NCBI GenBank assembly: GCA_902618175.1
Contig: CACMZN010000012.1
Coordinates: 1 to 48,933 of the forward strand
DNA length: 48,933 nt
Direction: 5' to 3'
DNA from: an uncultured Verrucomicrobiota bacterium
GTDB taxonomy: Bacteria; Verrucomicrobiota; Verrucomicrobiia; Opitutales; Seribacteraceae
How positions within the stretch are numbered: position 1 is the first letter of the stretch; each line of letters starts with the position of its first letter. This document shows positions 32,489 through 41,084 of this stretch, one piece after another. The translations under genes were made by a program, and so were the position numbers. The notes beneath the pieces are model-generated. The model was not told the DNA's origin, did not search any database, and was given only the letters and a program-made list of their open reading frames with translations.

Positions 32489-33200
32489 GGGAGAACAACG
32501 ACCGAAAGTCGACTTTTGGGAAAACCTCAAGATGGGAATCTGGAGTTGCATTGAATATAACTTCGCCATGTTCTTTGTTCCACTTGGCGGCATATGCAAA
32601 TGCTTGGTCCGTTTTATCAAACCGGGGTAGGTTCCAAATTTGGCCTTTCGAACCATTGCAGTACTCGGAAGTGAAGTGATTTTGAGAATTATTAGAAACC
32701 CATTTTTTACCGCCCTCCACCAAATCCTCTTTTGGGATTTCATAATTATAGTCTACACCTATGAGATAAATAGGAGTGCAACCCATAACTAAAGCAAGTT
32801 GCAAGAGTACATATGCCATGCACCACCCATCAAATATCCTATCGGGTTGGGTTGATAACTGCGGAAACGGATCCGGAGAGTAGATTATATTTACAGGGTG
32901 ACAATTCTTGAGACGGCTCAAGTCGAAGTGATGGATAAGTTTCTCGGGTATAAACTTAACCATTTCATTTGGCAATTCTTGTGAAAACTCTTTGCCTGAT
33001 TGTTTAATCAGCGTTTCGTCAACGGTTGACCAATAGGTAAAGGGAAATCCCCAATCTTTGAAACCTAGGAAAACACGATTTGCTCCAAAGGTAATTTCGT
33101 TCCTTAAAAAACTCATATCCAATTTTTCCAAGGAAGGACCGTTGCCAACTACAAAAGCCCGATTACCCATTCGTGAATTATGAAAATCACTCAAAGACAT
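32478..33200 (-). CDS. DUF115 (MptE-like/Maf-related) protein, module-less paralogue
   Basis: A 240-residue DUF115-type protein. It shares with the gene at 23074-24078 the same order of motifs: FVVGNGPSLEKLDMSFLRNE, FGANRVFLGF, TYWSTVDETLI, and IYLIGVDYNYE. It lacks the N-terminal Rossmann-like module that the other copy has. The family includes glycosyltransferase-like Maf proteins and pterin diphosphokinases; I cannot tell which activity applies. The start is ATG 33200, 15 bases after the methyltransferase stop. It overlaps the downstream glycosyltransferase by 11 bases, so they are likely translated together and may act on the same acceptor. Confidence 0.8.
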   Translation of the reverse strand: MSLSDFHNSRMGNRAFVVGNGPSLEKLDMSFLRNEITFGANRVFLGFKDWGFPFTYWSTVDETLIKQSGKEFSQELPNEMVKFIPEKLIHHFDLSRLKNCHPVNIIYSPDPFPQLSTQPDRIFDGWCMAYVLLQLALVMGCTPIYLIGVDYNYEIPKEDLVEGGKKWVSNNSQNHFTSEYCNGSKGQIWNLPRFDKTDQAFAYAAKWNKEHGEVIFNATPDSHLEVFPKVDFRSLFSHAR

Positions 33201-33215
33201 TTTTTACACAATTCT

Positions 33216-34097
33216 TTATCTCTTTTGAATAATCAATGAAAAGGGAAATTTGATGAAATCGTACTCTTTAAAGTCAGCAATGTAGAAAATCTTAAATTTC
33301 AACGAGCGTACTTTTTCTGAGTATCGAAATAGAGTTTCAACCGATAAATACTTGACCATACGCTGTTCAATTGAATCATCAACTACGATCGGATGTTTCA
33401 AATCGAAAAGTGGATATGAGTATTTAAGCGTAGGGTACTTTGAATGCCAGATGCTCGGCGATGTCACTTGGTACGTTTGCTCACTTAAAAAAAGAGGAAT
33501 AATTGCGACAATTCCTCCTTTTTTCAAAATCCTTTCTGCTTCAAATAGAAACTTTAGATCTGATTCACCTTCGAAATGCTCCCAAGAATTGTGAAGAAGA
33601 AGAGCGTCAAACTTTTCAGATTCAACTCGGAGATTGGATGCATCGCCACCAATTAGCCTATTCACTTGAGCAATGACCAAAGGATGATTTTGCGAAAATT
33701 GCAAATCTTGCCTAAAAACCTCTTCGCATCCATAGAAATCAGATAATATTTTATGAACTGGTGAATTGCTGCAGGCAATGTCTGCCACAGTTTTTCCTTT
33801 TTTGATATTAGCTAGTTGAAAGGAGAAAAAATGCTCGTAACACTTAGAAATGAAATTACATTCAGTATTATTAGGTGGTCCAAACTCTCTGTAGTAATTC
33901 GGATAATTCTTTTTGTAATCAACCTTTACAAGAAAATCGTTGAATAGATTAATTGGAAAGTTTATTGACTCAATATTTAACTTATGTTTTCCGGATCGGA
34001 TGCTTTGCGCTATTTCTGAGAAATTTGTGTTTTGCAACGAGATTACATTATTTTCACTAACTAAATTTTCTTTAATGTAAGAAAGTCTATCCATCAT
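33216..34097 (-). CDS. SAM-dependent methyltransferase, intact paralogue of 27991-28665
   Basis: A class I methyltransferase-like protein (about 293 residues from ATG 34097). Residues 1-80 form an N-terminal helical extension ending in DYKKNYPNYYREFGPPN. The core has TVADIACSNSPVHKILSDFY, LIGGDASNLRVESEKFDALL, LHNSWEHFEGESDLKFLFEA and ILKKGGIVAIIPLF. The region is homologous to 27991-28665, and shared sequence continues into the out-of-frame segment of that gene. ATG 34097 overlaps the radical SAM stop by 11 bases; ATG 34148 would overlap by 62, so I prefer the shorter start. The methyl acceptor is unknown, probably a glycan or lipid-linked sugar. Confidence 0.8.
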   Translation of the reverse strand: MMDRLSYIKENLVSENNVISLQNTNFSEIAQSIRSGKHKLNIESINFPINLFNDFLVKVDYKKNYPNYYREFGPPNNTECNFISKCYEHFFSFQLANIKKGKTVADIACSNSPVHKILSDFYGCEEVFRQDLQFSQNHPLVIAQVNRLIGGDASNLRVESEKFDALLLHNSWEHFEGESDLKFLFEAERILKKGGIVAIIPLFLSEQTYQVTSPSIWHSKYPTLKYSYPLFDLKHPIVVDDSIEQRMVKYLSVETLFRYSEKVRSLKFKIFYIADFKEYDFIKFPFSLIIQKR

Positions 34098-35199
34098 TTT
34101 CCGTTTGATTTGAAGGACACCCTTTGCACGCTTGAGGGTAAATTCCATGCAGAATCTGTTTTCTAAAATTTAGAGCGTTTTCCGAAAGATAAGAATTTGA
34201 AAAATTTCCCCCTGAGAGATTACCAAAACTGTAGTCGTTCTTATCAACGATCGAGCAACAAGGGGTTAGATGACTGTCAACCGTAAAATAGCTTGTGCCA
34301 AATGCTTGAATGCAAGGAATGTTTGGACGCACAAAATGGAAATGTAATTTTATATTATAATCAATTTTTTTATAGTAACCTCTAATTTGCTCTTTCATGC
34401 TTTCATAGAAACACCTTTGGTCGGATGCACTCATCTCTGAGTTTGTATAATTAGGAGGATCGATAAGTGGTTGAAGTTGATGACTCAGAAAATTCTTGTG
34501 TATTCCTGTTTCAATAAGTTCTAAAAAAAGATCACCTATTTCTTTTTCGTTGATTTTCGAAACAACTGTATTTAGGGAAATTTTCTTTGGATATTTATCT
34601 GCCAAAAAAATAATGTTATCCTTCAAACGATCTACATTTGTTCCCGTTCTTAACCTGTTGCTAGTTTCTTGATTGAGGGAGTCCACTGAAATCACAATGT
34701 TGTCAAGTCCAATTTCAAAAAGTTCTTCATAATACTCCAATGGTTTGGCAAGGGCATTTGTAATAATGGAAAGCTTCGCTTTTGTGTTTTCTTTTGCATA
34801 GCGAACCATTGCGGGCAAATCACGATTCATCGTTGATTCGCCGATTCCTTGTAATCCTATGTTTTTTACGGGAGGCAATGAGTCAACTATACGTTCAAAA
34901 TCACACATAGTCATCGATCGATTTTTTGAGTCATATTCATTACCAGTTCTAAAACATCCAGGACACTTCAAGTTGCATCTGGTAGTTGTTTCAATGTGGA
35001 GACTGTCGATTGGAAAATAATTTCCATAGTTCAAAACCCTATTGATTGTCTCAACTGGGTATCTGTATGGAAAAAGCATTACATCTTTGTCTCTACCATA
35101 AAGTTTTTCGAAGTCATCAAATTGCTTTAAGACTCTAGTATGAATTCCTGCTTCGTTAGCGAAATCTGATTTGGGCAAGGAAGGGTTTGCTGTATTCAT
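34087..35199 (-). CDS. Radical SAM/SPASM protein
   Basis: A radical SAM enzyme of about 370 residues from ATG 35199 (GTG 35238 adds 13). The [4Fe-4S] site is CNLKCPGC (C-x3-C-x2-C, about residues 75-82). Later features include NIGLQGIGESTMNRDLP, a TIM-barrel pattern, and a C-terminal SPASM-like set of cysteines (PCIQAFG, HLTPCCSIVD, ACKGCPSNQ). SPASM proteins often mature peptides but also act in carbohydrate metabolism. Here it lies in a surface-sugar locus beside a second radical SAM gene 99 bases upstream. The substrate is unknown. The downstream methyltransferase overlaps its stop by 11 bases, so they are likely co-expressed. Confidence 0.85.
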   Translation of the reverse strand: MNTANPSLPKSDFANEAGIHTRVLKQFDDFEKLYGRDKDVMLFPYRYPVETINRVLNYGNYFPIDSLHIETTTRCNLKCPGCFRTGNEYDSKNRSMTMCDFERIVDSLPPVKNIGLQGIGESTMNRDLPAMVRYAKENTKAKLSIITNALAKPLEYYEELFEIGLDNIVISVDSLNQETSNRLRTGTNVDRLKDNIIFLADKYPKKISLNTVVSKINEKEIGDLFLELIETGIHKNFLSHQLQPLIDPPNYTNSEMSASDQRCFYESMKEQIRGYYKKIDYNIKLHFHFVRPNIPCIQAFGTSYFTVDSHLTPCCSIVDKNDYSFGNLSGGNFSNSYLSENALNFRKQILHGIYPQACKGCPSNQTENDG

Positions 35200-35297
35200 T
35201 CTTACTACAACTTTACCAACTAAATATTGTTTGTTCACTCATAAAACTGACTAAATTTTTTTCAAATAAGCTTAAAAATTCTAAAAAGAAAAATTCC

Positions 35298-36572
35298 TTA
35301 CCTGAAATTACAAGTGTTGCATGGAAACCCTTTCTTTTCTCCGTAGTCTTTCAGAGAATTTCTCCACATCGCTGCCTTCTTACTGCCGTAGATCGCAAAG
35401 ATACTTTTCTTACTCGCATCACCTAGTATACAACTTCTGTGGGCTATTAAATCCGATCTTATATTGCAACATGGGACCAAACTACCATTATAATCAATAT
35501 AAATAGATTTTACTGGTTGAAAGCATGGATCTGGGAGTCCTTGGGAATGGATGGAATCTAATGAACCGCCCCTGTCATTTCCTACAGTATGAAAATCCAT
35601 GGACTCAAATGCTACGGACAAGCCTTTGTATTCAGTATCAACGCGTATTCTTTTACTACTGATAACTTTGTAACCGAAGTCTCTGAACAAATTCAGTTTC
35701 TTCATCTTCCTCTTAATTTTTTTATATGCGATTTCATTTGAATAAACTGAATTTTCACCAAAATAACATTGGATTTTTATTTCATCCAAACCAGATTTTC
35801 GAAGATCTTCTAGGTATTCACAATCCAAGTAATCGCCGTTAGTATGTGTGTATAAAGTCGCATTTGGGATCTTTGACTTTGCTTGTTCAATTCTTTTGAG
35901 AATTATTCTGTCCGCGGTAGGTTCATTATATCTACTGTAGCTTAAACGACCACCATAATCTATTTCTCCTAATTCACTCAAGATCCTCAAGTAGGTTTCT
36001 TCTGGCATGAAATGGTTCTTTGAGATGCGATCGATGGACGAATTTGGGCAAAACCAACATGTACGGTTGCAAAACGAAAAAGTTTCAATCTCAACCAGGC
36101 TAACAAACTTTTTGAAGAGCATTTTGGCCGTCATTTCATCTGCGAACTTCAAATGCCCAGGAGCATATGGAAGCTTTTTTGGTTTTGGATTAGGAGTATC
36201 CAAAACTCTGGCTTTTTCCCAATTAGAAACCTTTGAAGAAGGAGAGCATAGCCAAAATTTGTCTGCTGGAAGAGTTTTAACGAAATCATATAAATTAGCA
36301 GGACAGAAATTCTCTCTATCTGATGTTTGAACCAATGCATGATCAAAATGTTTGTCAGTAAATAGATCCAAATTATGTTCAGATGAAAAGGGAGTCTCAA
36401 ATGGATAAGAGATAATCGACTCAAATTTATCTTTCCTTTTTTTTAGTTCAGGTATGCTTTTGTGGTGCTCCAAAATATGAATGCGACTTCGGGGAAATTG
36501 CTTTGTGATTGAAACAAGATTCTCTTCAAACTGAAGCAAGGGAGCAGAACGAACTAAAAGGATTTCATTCAT
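35298..36572 (-). CDS. Radical SAM/SPASM protein with long N-terminal extension
   Basis: A 424-residue radical SAM protein. The cluster motif CNRTCWFC (C168, C172, C175) comes only after about 165 residues. The N-terminal part (EILLVRSAPLLQFEENLVSI, SRIHILEHHKSIPEL) reads like a Rossmann-type alpha/beta domain, vaguely like the acceptor half of a GT9 enzyme. The C-terminal SPASM-like region has LPDPCFQPVKSIYIDYNGSL then VPCCNIRSD and a final CNTCNFR. ATG 36572 is followed by a second in-frame ATG-like context and is the first available. It precedes the other radical SAM gene on the same strand. Its function is unknown; both may modify the same sugar or peptide. Confidence 0.85.
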   Translation of the reverse strand: MNEILLVRSAPLLQFEENLVSITKQFPRSRIHILEHHKSIPELKKRKDKFESIISYPFETPFSSEHNLDLFTDKHFDHALVQTSDRENFCPANLYDFVKTLPADKFWLCSPSSKVSNWEKARVLDTPNPKPKKLPYAPGHLKFADEMTAKMLFKKFVSLVEIETFSFCNRTCWFCPNSSIDRISKNHFMPEETYLRILSELGEIDYGGRLSYSRYNEPTADRIILKRIEQAKSKIPNATLYTHTNGDYLDCEYLEDLRKSGLDEIKIQCYFGENSVYSNEIAYKKIKRKMKKLNLFRDFGYKVISSKRIRVDTEYKGLSVAFESMDFHTVGNDRGGSLDSIHSQGLPDPCFQPVKSIYIDYNGSLVPCCNIRSDLIAHRSCILGDASKKSIFAIYGSKKAAMWRNSLKDYGEKKGFPCNTCNFR

Positions 36573-36697
36573 AAAAGAATGCTTTACTTAAAGAATGGAT
36601 AAAAATATGAATTGAATCTCTTCATTATTTAGGCATTCGAATTTTTGATAAAATGGAAGGATAGACTGTCTTTTGAGCATAAACAAAGTAATTCCAT

Positions 36698-37873
36698 TCA
36701 ATTGGTTTTTGACGAAATTTTCTCCTTTAGAAAAATGAGTGAGTTTCGAATTCCAGAAGTCACTTCGGATATTTTTGATGCATGTTTTTGCTTGTAGCAA
36801 TCTGGGATGATTTGATTTGAACAGCAAAGTTCATAAAGACAGTCAATGGTCTCCCTTATAATCAGGTCTGAGTTAATGGGTTCCCAAACAAGTCTCTGAA
36901 AATAATTTGACCCGATAAATTGATCATTTCTAGACAGTCCGAGTAACCTTTTAAGACTCTCTTCGCTTCCCCCACGCCCTTTATGCAATATGTTGAAAAT
37001 GATGTAATTAGCGTTTCTGTTGTAGACTGCACATGCAAAGGCTCCTTGATTTACAGCCAAATTAAGGGATGATTCCTGGTATAAGGCTGCCCTAAGAGAT
37101 AAATTCAAAACCGGATAGTCCCAGATTATGGAATTTGATCCAGAGAAAGGATTGTTTTCCATAACATGATGAAAATCTTTCAAAACAATAAATTTCACAG
37201 GCAAATCTTTAAACAAATTAAGTAAATCTTGCCATTCTTGTGGATTCGACAAACGATGATCAGAGAAAACTTTCCATTTTCTCATTGTAATCGTAACCGG
37301 TATTTTAGGAAAAATATTCTTGTTGATCCAATGTCTTGCATACTCTACCGCATCTCTCGGAGGAGTTACCGATAAGTCGCTTCCATCTTTGGATGCATTT
37401 TCCTGAAATGGGCGATGACAATGAATGGATAATCGATGAGTGATTTGCGTTTCATTGGGCCAATCAATATTGTAGTCAGGCGGATATACGGAGTAAAAGC
37501 TTTTGTTATTGGTGAAGAAAGAGATCCATTCATTTCTATTCGAAAAAAACAAAACACTTCCTACATTGGGAAATAGTCTCGTGCTTTCAAATCCAAGATT
37601 GTGAAGATAGGTTTTGTAGTTTTCAGAGTCCACATAGTTATGCCTCGGAGGGCTCGGATCTTCTGAATGAGAAATGAAGACAACAGTAATGCTTTCGAAA
37701 GAATTTTTTTTTCTTTCAAGTTCTGCTCTGGCAAGAAATGTAATTATGTCGTTTGAAAAAGGTAAGTCGAAGAAATCATAAATTGCGAGCATACTTCGAA
37801 AATTTGGGCCTTTATCCCCCCTTTGTTTTGAGAACCTTTCTAATTCCTCTCTTTTCACGATACTTAATTCCAT
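36698..37873 (-). CDS. Unrecognised protein of the polysaccharide locus, possibly GT-B-like
   Basis: A 391-residue soluble protein with no signal peptide, membrane helix or known motif. Segments such as FPKIPVTITMRKWKVFSDHR and SNPQEWQDLLNLFKDLPVKF followed by IVLKDFHHV suggest an alpha/beta fold. LRAALYQESSLNLAVNQGAF and NANYIIFNI read like the acceptor/donor cleft of some GT-B enzymes, but I cannot name a family. It starts at a clear ATG 37873, 31 bases after the kinase/nucleotidyltransferase stop, on the same strand as all neighbours. A role in making or moving the glycan is inferred only from position. A 125-base gap follows before the first radical SAM gene. Confidence 0.7.
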   Translation of the reverse strand: MELSIVKREELERFSKQRGDKGPNFRSMLAIYDFFDLPFSNDIITFLARAELERKKNSFESITVVFISHSEDPSPPRHNYVDSENYKTYLHNLGFESTRLFPNVGSVLFFSNRNEWISFFTNNKSFYSVYPPDYNIDWPNETQITHRLSIHCHRPFQENASKDGSDLSVTPPRDAVEYARHWINKNIFPKIPVTITMRKWKVFSDHRLSNPQEWQDLLNLFKDLPVKFIVLKDFHHVMENNPFSGSNSIIWDYPVLNLSLRAALYQESSLNLAVNQGAFACAVYNRNANYIIFNILHKGRGGSEESLKRLLGLSRNDQFIGSNYFQRLVWEPINSDLIIRETIDCLYELCCSNQIIPDCYKQKHASKISEVTSGIRNSLIFLKEKISSKTN

Positions 37874-37904
37874 TGTTTGATTGTATGAAATTAGATTTTC
37901 GTTT

Positions 37905-39341
37905 TCAATGGAAGTTCTTCAAGTCCTGAGGTTTGAGAGGCAAGTTTCCGAGGCGCGAAACTTGTACGGCTGCAGCCATGCTCCCAAGACAAGCAGCTTC
38001 CCATGGGTTTGCGTCTAAACAAAGAGCTAAAGCACTTGCAGACAAGAAAGAATCTCCAGCCCCTCCTACCTCCTTCGGTGCATTGTTTAGAGCAGGTATG
38101 CGATCGGTATGATGCAGTTTGTCTTTACCCTCAACATGAAGGAGGATTCCATTGGCTCCCAAAGTCAGGATGATGTTCTTAGAGTTAGTCTTGTTGCGGA
38201 GTTTCTCGCACAATACAACTAGTCCATCTTCTTGATTTCTTATGCTTGTTCTAGCCTCTCTTTCCGTTGGAGTGATCAAATGCATGTCATGAAATCTAGA
38301 TATGTCCCCAAGTTGCGATGAACTTTGGCTATCTGCGACCATTGTAACCTTTTCTTTTTTTGAAAAAGATATTATCTCTTCCACTACACATTGCGGTAAA
38401 CATCCGTAGTTAAAATCTGCAAAAATTAAAAGATCACACTCAGAAAGCGTGGATTTTGCCTTTGAAATTAAATTTCTATGGAGAGAAGAAGGTATTTCAT
38501 TTTGATGCATGTGGCTCACCTTAAGCAAGGTCCTACCATTACAGCGATAACGTTTTTTTAGCGTGGTTGGTCTGAATTCATCAACGATTAGAGACCCTCT
38601 TACGCCATTAAGATCAAGTGCATCTTTGGCGAATGAACTAGTCGAATCATTTCCAATCACGCTTATCAATTCAACGTCTGCACCTAAACTTGAAGCATGG
38701 GAAGCCACAATACCAGCACCACCGATAAATCTCTTCGAATCGTTTGGAGAGACAACAATGCATGGCTCTTCTTGAGACATCCCGATTGGTTCACTGTCAA
38801 TAAATTCATCAATGATAAGATCTCCTATGACACAAACCTTAATTTTAGAGAAGTTATCTACGGTTTGATTCAGATTCTCTAAATTAATGTCATGTCTTTT
38901 CATAAAGTTTACAGGTAGTCTGAATCTTTTGTCCTCCTTGCTTATGAGATCTTTTCTTAAGAGATCGGTGGAAGAAAATAGAACTTCGCCAGAACTGAAA
39001 ACAAGCTTTCCACCATATTTTTGGATCACTGCTTGTTCGGGATTATGACGGTCTTCGTATTCCTTGCCTTTCACCACCACGTCAGGACGTAAATCTTCAA
39101 TGATTTCTTCAATTCTGGAATCAATGATAAAGGCTTCGTCAACCCAGTTGTTACATTTAACTACTTCAACCCTCATCATTTCACCGACATAAACGGATCT
39201 ACCTCCTATTCGATCGCTGTTTACTCCAACAACCAGTTTTTCGCCTAAACCTTTGGCAAATCGCAACAATCTCAGATGACCAGGATGAAAGACATTGAAG
39301 TTACCAGATACGAAAACTGTCTTGGATTTATTTGTTTGCAA
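37905..39341 (-). CDS. Bifunctional nucleotidyltransferase/PfkB sugar kinase, HldE-like with swapped domains
   Basis: In HldE, a ribokinase-type domain makes heptose-1,7-bisphosphate and a nucleotidyltransferase makes ADP-heptose. Here, residues 8-135 are the nucleotidyltransferase (VFVSGNFNVFHPGHLRLLRF, with H-P-G-H, then VVKGKEYEDRHN). Residues 165-470 are the kinase (VCVIGDLIIDEFIDSEPIG, KRFIGGAGIVASHASSLGAD, then the catalytic GGAGDSFLSASALA). The order is reversed relative to E. coli HldE, where the kinase is N-terminal. The start is TTG 39341; no ATG is in frame upstream. With GmhA-like, phosphatase and GT9 genes downstream it fits nucleotide-heptose synthesis. The nucleotide (ADP, GDP or CDP) is not determined by sequence alone. 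Confidence 0.88.
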   Translation of the reverse strand: MQTNKSKTVFVSGNFNVFHPGHLRLLRFAKGLGEKLVVGVNSDRIGGRSVYVGEMMRVEVVKCNNWVDEAFIIDSRIEEIIEDLRPDVVVKGKEYEDRHNPEQAVIQKYGGKLVFSSGEVLFSSTDLLRKDLISKEDKRFRLPVNFMKRHDINLENLNQTVDNFSKIKVCVIGDLIIDEFIDSEPIGMSQEEPCIVVSPNDSKRFIGGAGIVASHASSLGADVELISVIGNDSTSSFAKDALDLNGVRGSLIVDEFRPTTLKKRYRCNGRTLLKVSHMHQNEIPSSLHRNLISKAKSTLSECDLLIFADFNYGCLPQCVVEEIISFSKKEKVTMVADSQSSSQLGDISRFHDMHLITPTEREARTSIRNQEDGLVVLCEKLRNKTNSKNIILTLGANGILLHVEGKDKLHHTDRIPALNNAPKEVGGAGDSFLSASALALCLDANPWEAACLGSMAAAVQVSRLGNLPLKPQDLKNFH

Positions 39342-39358
39342 AGCAAATGATTTTTTTG

Positions 39359-41065
39359 TTAAGGAACCATATCACTCAAGTTTGAAGGCGAAAATTGATT
39401 TGGACCTTTCTGGATATATTTTTGAGAAAAAAGTGTCGTTTGATCTTCGGAAGTAATTACTTCGCAAACCAATGGTTCTTGGCATTCCATAACCTCTTCT
39501 ATGATTTCATCCAATAATGTGGGATCATCGATTAACTTATACCTTATCCCAAAAGCTAAAGTCGTCATCTTGATCGATGGATTAGATAAACCCCACTCTG
39601 GGTGGGTACCATAAAATCTGCTTTCCTGAAATGATTTTTGAGTATGCCTAATTGCAAGTTGCCCATTATTGTTTATCACAGAAACGATAACCGGTATATT
39701 TAAGGACCGAATGGTTTGGAGATCTTGAATATTCATAAAAAAACTGCAATCACCGATGATGCAGAAATATTTTTCAAACATGTTTGTTTTGAAAGCACCA
39801 ATCGTTTCAGCTAAACCAGTTCCCATCGACGATATGCCACTCAAACAAATGATTCTTTGATTGATTGATTTTATAATGGAACTTTGAAAACCTGCATACA
39901 ACGCAGTTCCACCTCCATCAACTACGAAACAGGACTTTTCAGGAGATCGATTAGTTAATCTTCTGTTCCATTCGTTGGAATCGATAAACCCATTGGATTC
40001 TATTTTACGCCAATTATCGCATTTGTATTGATGCTGATTCAAAGAATCAAACTTAGTCACATCGATTGAAAAATTTTCAAGTCTTTCAAAAAAACATCTT
40101 ATGTCAGAATGTATGATCAAGTCGAATCTAACATTCAAATTTTCAATCTGATCGCTGTCTATGTTAACCAATACTTTCTTGGCATTTGGCGCATAGTTAT
40201 CATAGAGCGTGGTTGTATGTGGAATTGAAAGGTGAGTTCCTAAGCATATCAATAAATCTGAGTCAAATACCGCCTTATTTGCCCCTTTTTGTCCTGACAT
40301 TCCAATGACGCCTAGATTGAACTCATGATAAGTTGGAAAAAGATCCATCGCAGTCCAAGTGGTCACGTAAGGTAACCGCTGTTTTTTTACAAACTGACGA
40401 ACCTCCTGTTCGCAACGACTTAAGTGTATGCCATTGCCTAAAACCAGCAGAGGTCTGCGGGCATTCTCAACAAGATTAAAGAATTTCTCGTAAGAATTCT
40501 CATCTGCATGGATAAAAGTCCTGTCTTTATCTTTCATAAAAGGTTGATAAGGAATTTCTGCCCATTGATGCTCAAGTGGTATATCGATCCAAACCGGTCC
40601 AGGTCTGCCGCTCTTGGCAATTTCCAATGCTTGAATAAATTTGGAATGAAAAAGCTCAGGCTCTTCAACATAATAAGTATGTTTGGAAATCGGTTTGACG
40701 ATGTCAACTATTGGAGATTCTTGCGTTCCAAATTGTCTTATTTTTTTTCCGTACGAAACATGGGCAGACCTCACTTGACCTGAAATAAAACAACATGGCA
40801 AGGAGTCTTGCCAGGCACCAAGAAGTGCTGTCAATGCATTGGTTGATCCAGGGCCGGTGGTAGTCACGCAACAACCAATCCCATTGAGACGGGCGTATGT
40901 GGAAGAGGCAAAGCCAGCAGTTTGTTCGTGTTGAGTGTAAGTGACATCGAAACCATGTTTTTCAAGAGAGTCAAAAATGTGCACGACCGCACCTCCTTGA
41001 AGTCCAAAGACACATCTGACTCCTGAATCCCATAATACCTTTGCCAAAACATCGGTGAATTTCAT
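39359..41065 (-). CDS. Thiamine-pyrophosphate-dependent enzyme of the acetolactate synthase-like family
   Basis: A 568-residue TPP enzyme. The N-terminal domain has GLQGGAVVHIFDSLEKHGFD and YTQHEQTAGFASSTYARLNG with the catalytic Glu47. The central domain follows, and the C-terminal TPP-binding site reads CIIGDCSFFMNIQDLQTIR with VSVINNNG, fitting G-D-x ... N-N. I chose ATG 41065, which leaves a 19-base gap after the SDR stop; upstream in-frame ATG 41131 would overlap the SDR. Acetolactate synthase is unlikely, since no regulatory subunit or branched-chain gene is nearby. YerE-type enzymes, which add a two-carbon branch to a deoxysugar, are a plausible model beside the SDR. The reaction is inferred. 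Confidence 0.88.
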   Translation of the reverse strand: MKFTDVLAKVLWDSGVRCVFGLQGGAVVHIFDSLEKHGFDVTYTQHEQTAGFASSTYARLNGIGCCVTTTGPGSTNALTALLGAWQDSLPCCFISGQVRSAHVSYGKKIRQFGTQESPIVDIVKPISKHTYYVEEPELFHSKFIQALEIAKSGRPGPVWIDIPLEHQWAEIPYQPFMKDKDRTFIHADENSYEKFFNLVENARRPLLVLGNGIHLSRCEQEVRQFVKKQRLPYVTTWTAMDLFPTYHEFNLGVIGMSGQKGANKAVFDSDLLICLGTHLSIPHTTTLYDNYAPNAKKVLVNIDSDQIENLNVRFDLIIHSDIRCFFERLENFSIDVTKFDSLNQHQYKCDNWRKIESNGFIDSNEWNRRLTNRSPEKSCFVVDGGGTALYAGFQSSIIKSINQRIICLSGISSMGTGLAETIGAFKTNMFEKYFCIIGDCSFFMNIQDLQTIRSLNIPVIVSVINNNGQLAIRHTQKSFQESRFYGTHPEWGLSNPSIKMTTLAFGIRYKLIDDPTLLDEIIEEVMECQEPLVCEVITSEDQTTLFSQKYIQKGPNQFSPSNLSDMVP

Positions 41066-41084
41066 GTAATCGAATTGACGATTT

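Noticed and set aside
36588-36827. A 79-codon minus-strand frame between 36698-37873 and the radical SAM gene
   Set aside because: It overlaps the end of the preceding gene in another frame and has no domain or start context.
39359-41065. Biosynthetic acetolactate synthase (IlvB)
   Set aside because: No small subunit or branched-chain genes nearby, and neighbours are all sugar enzymes.
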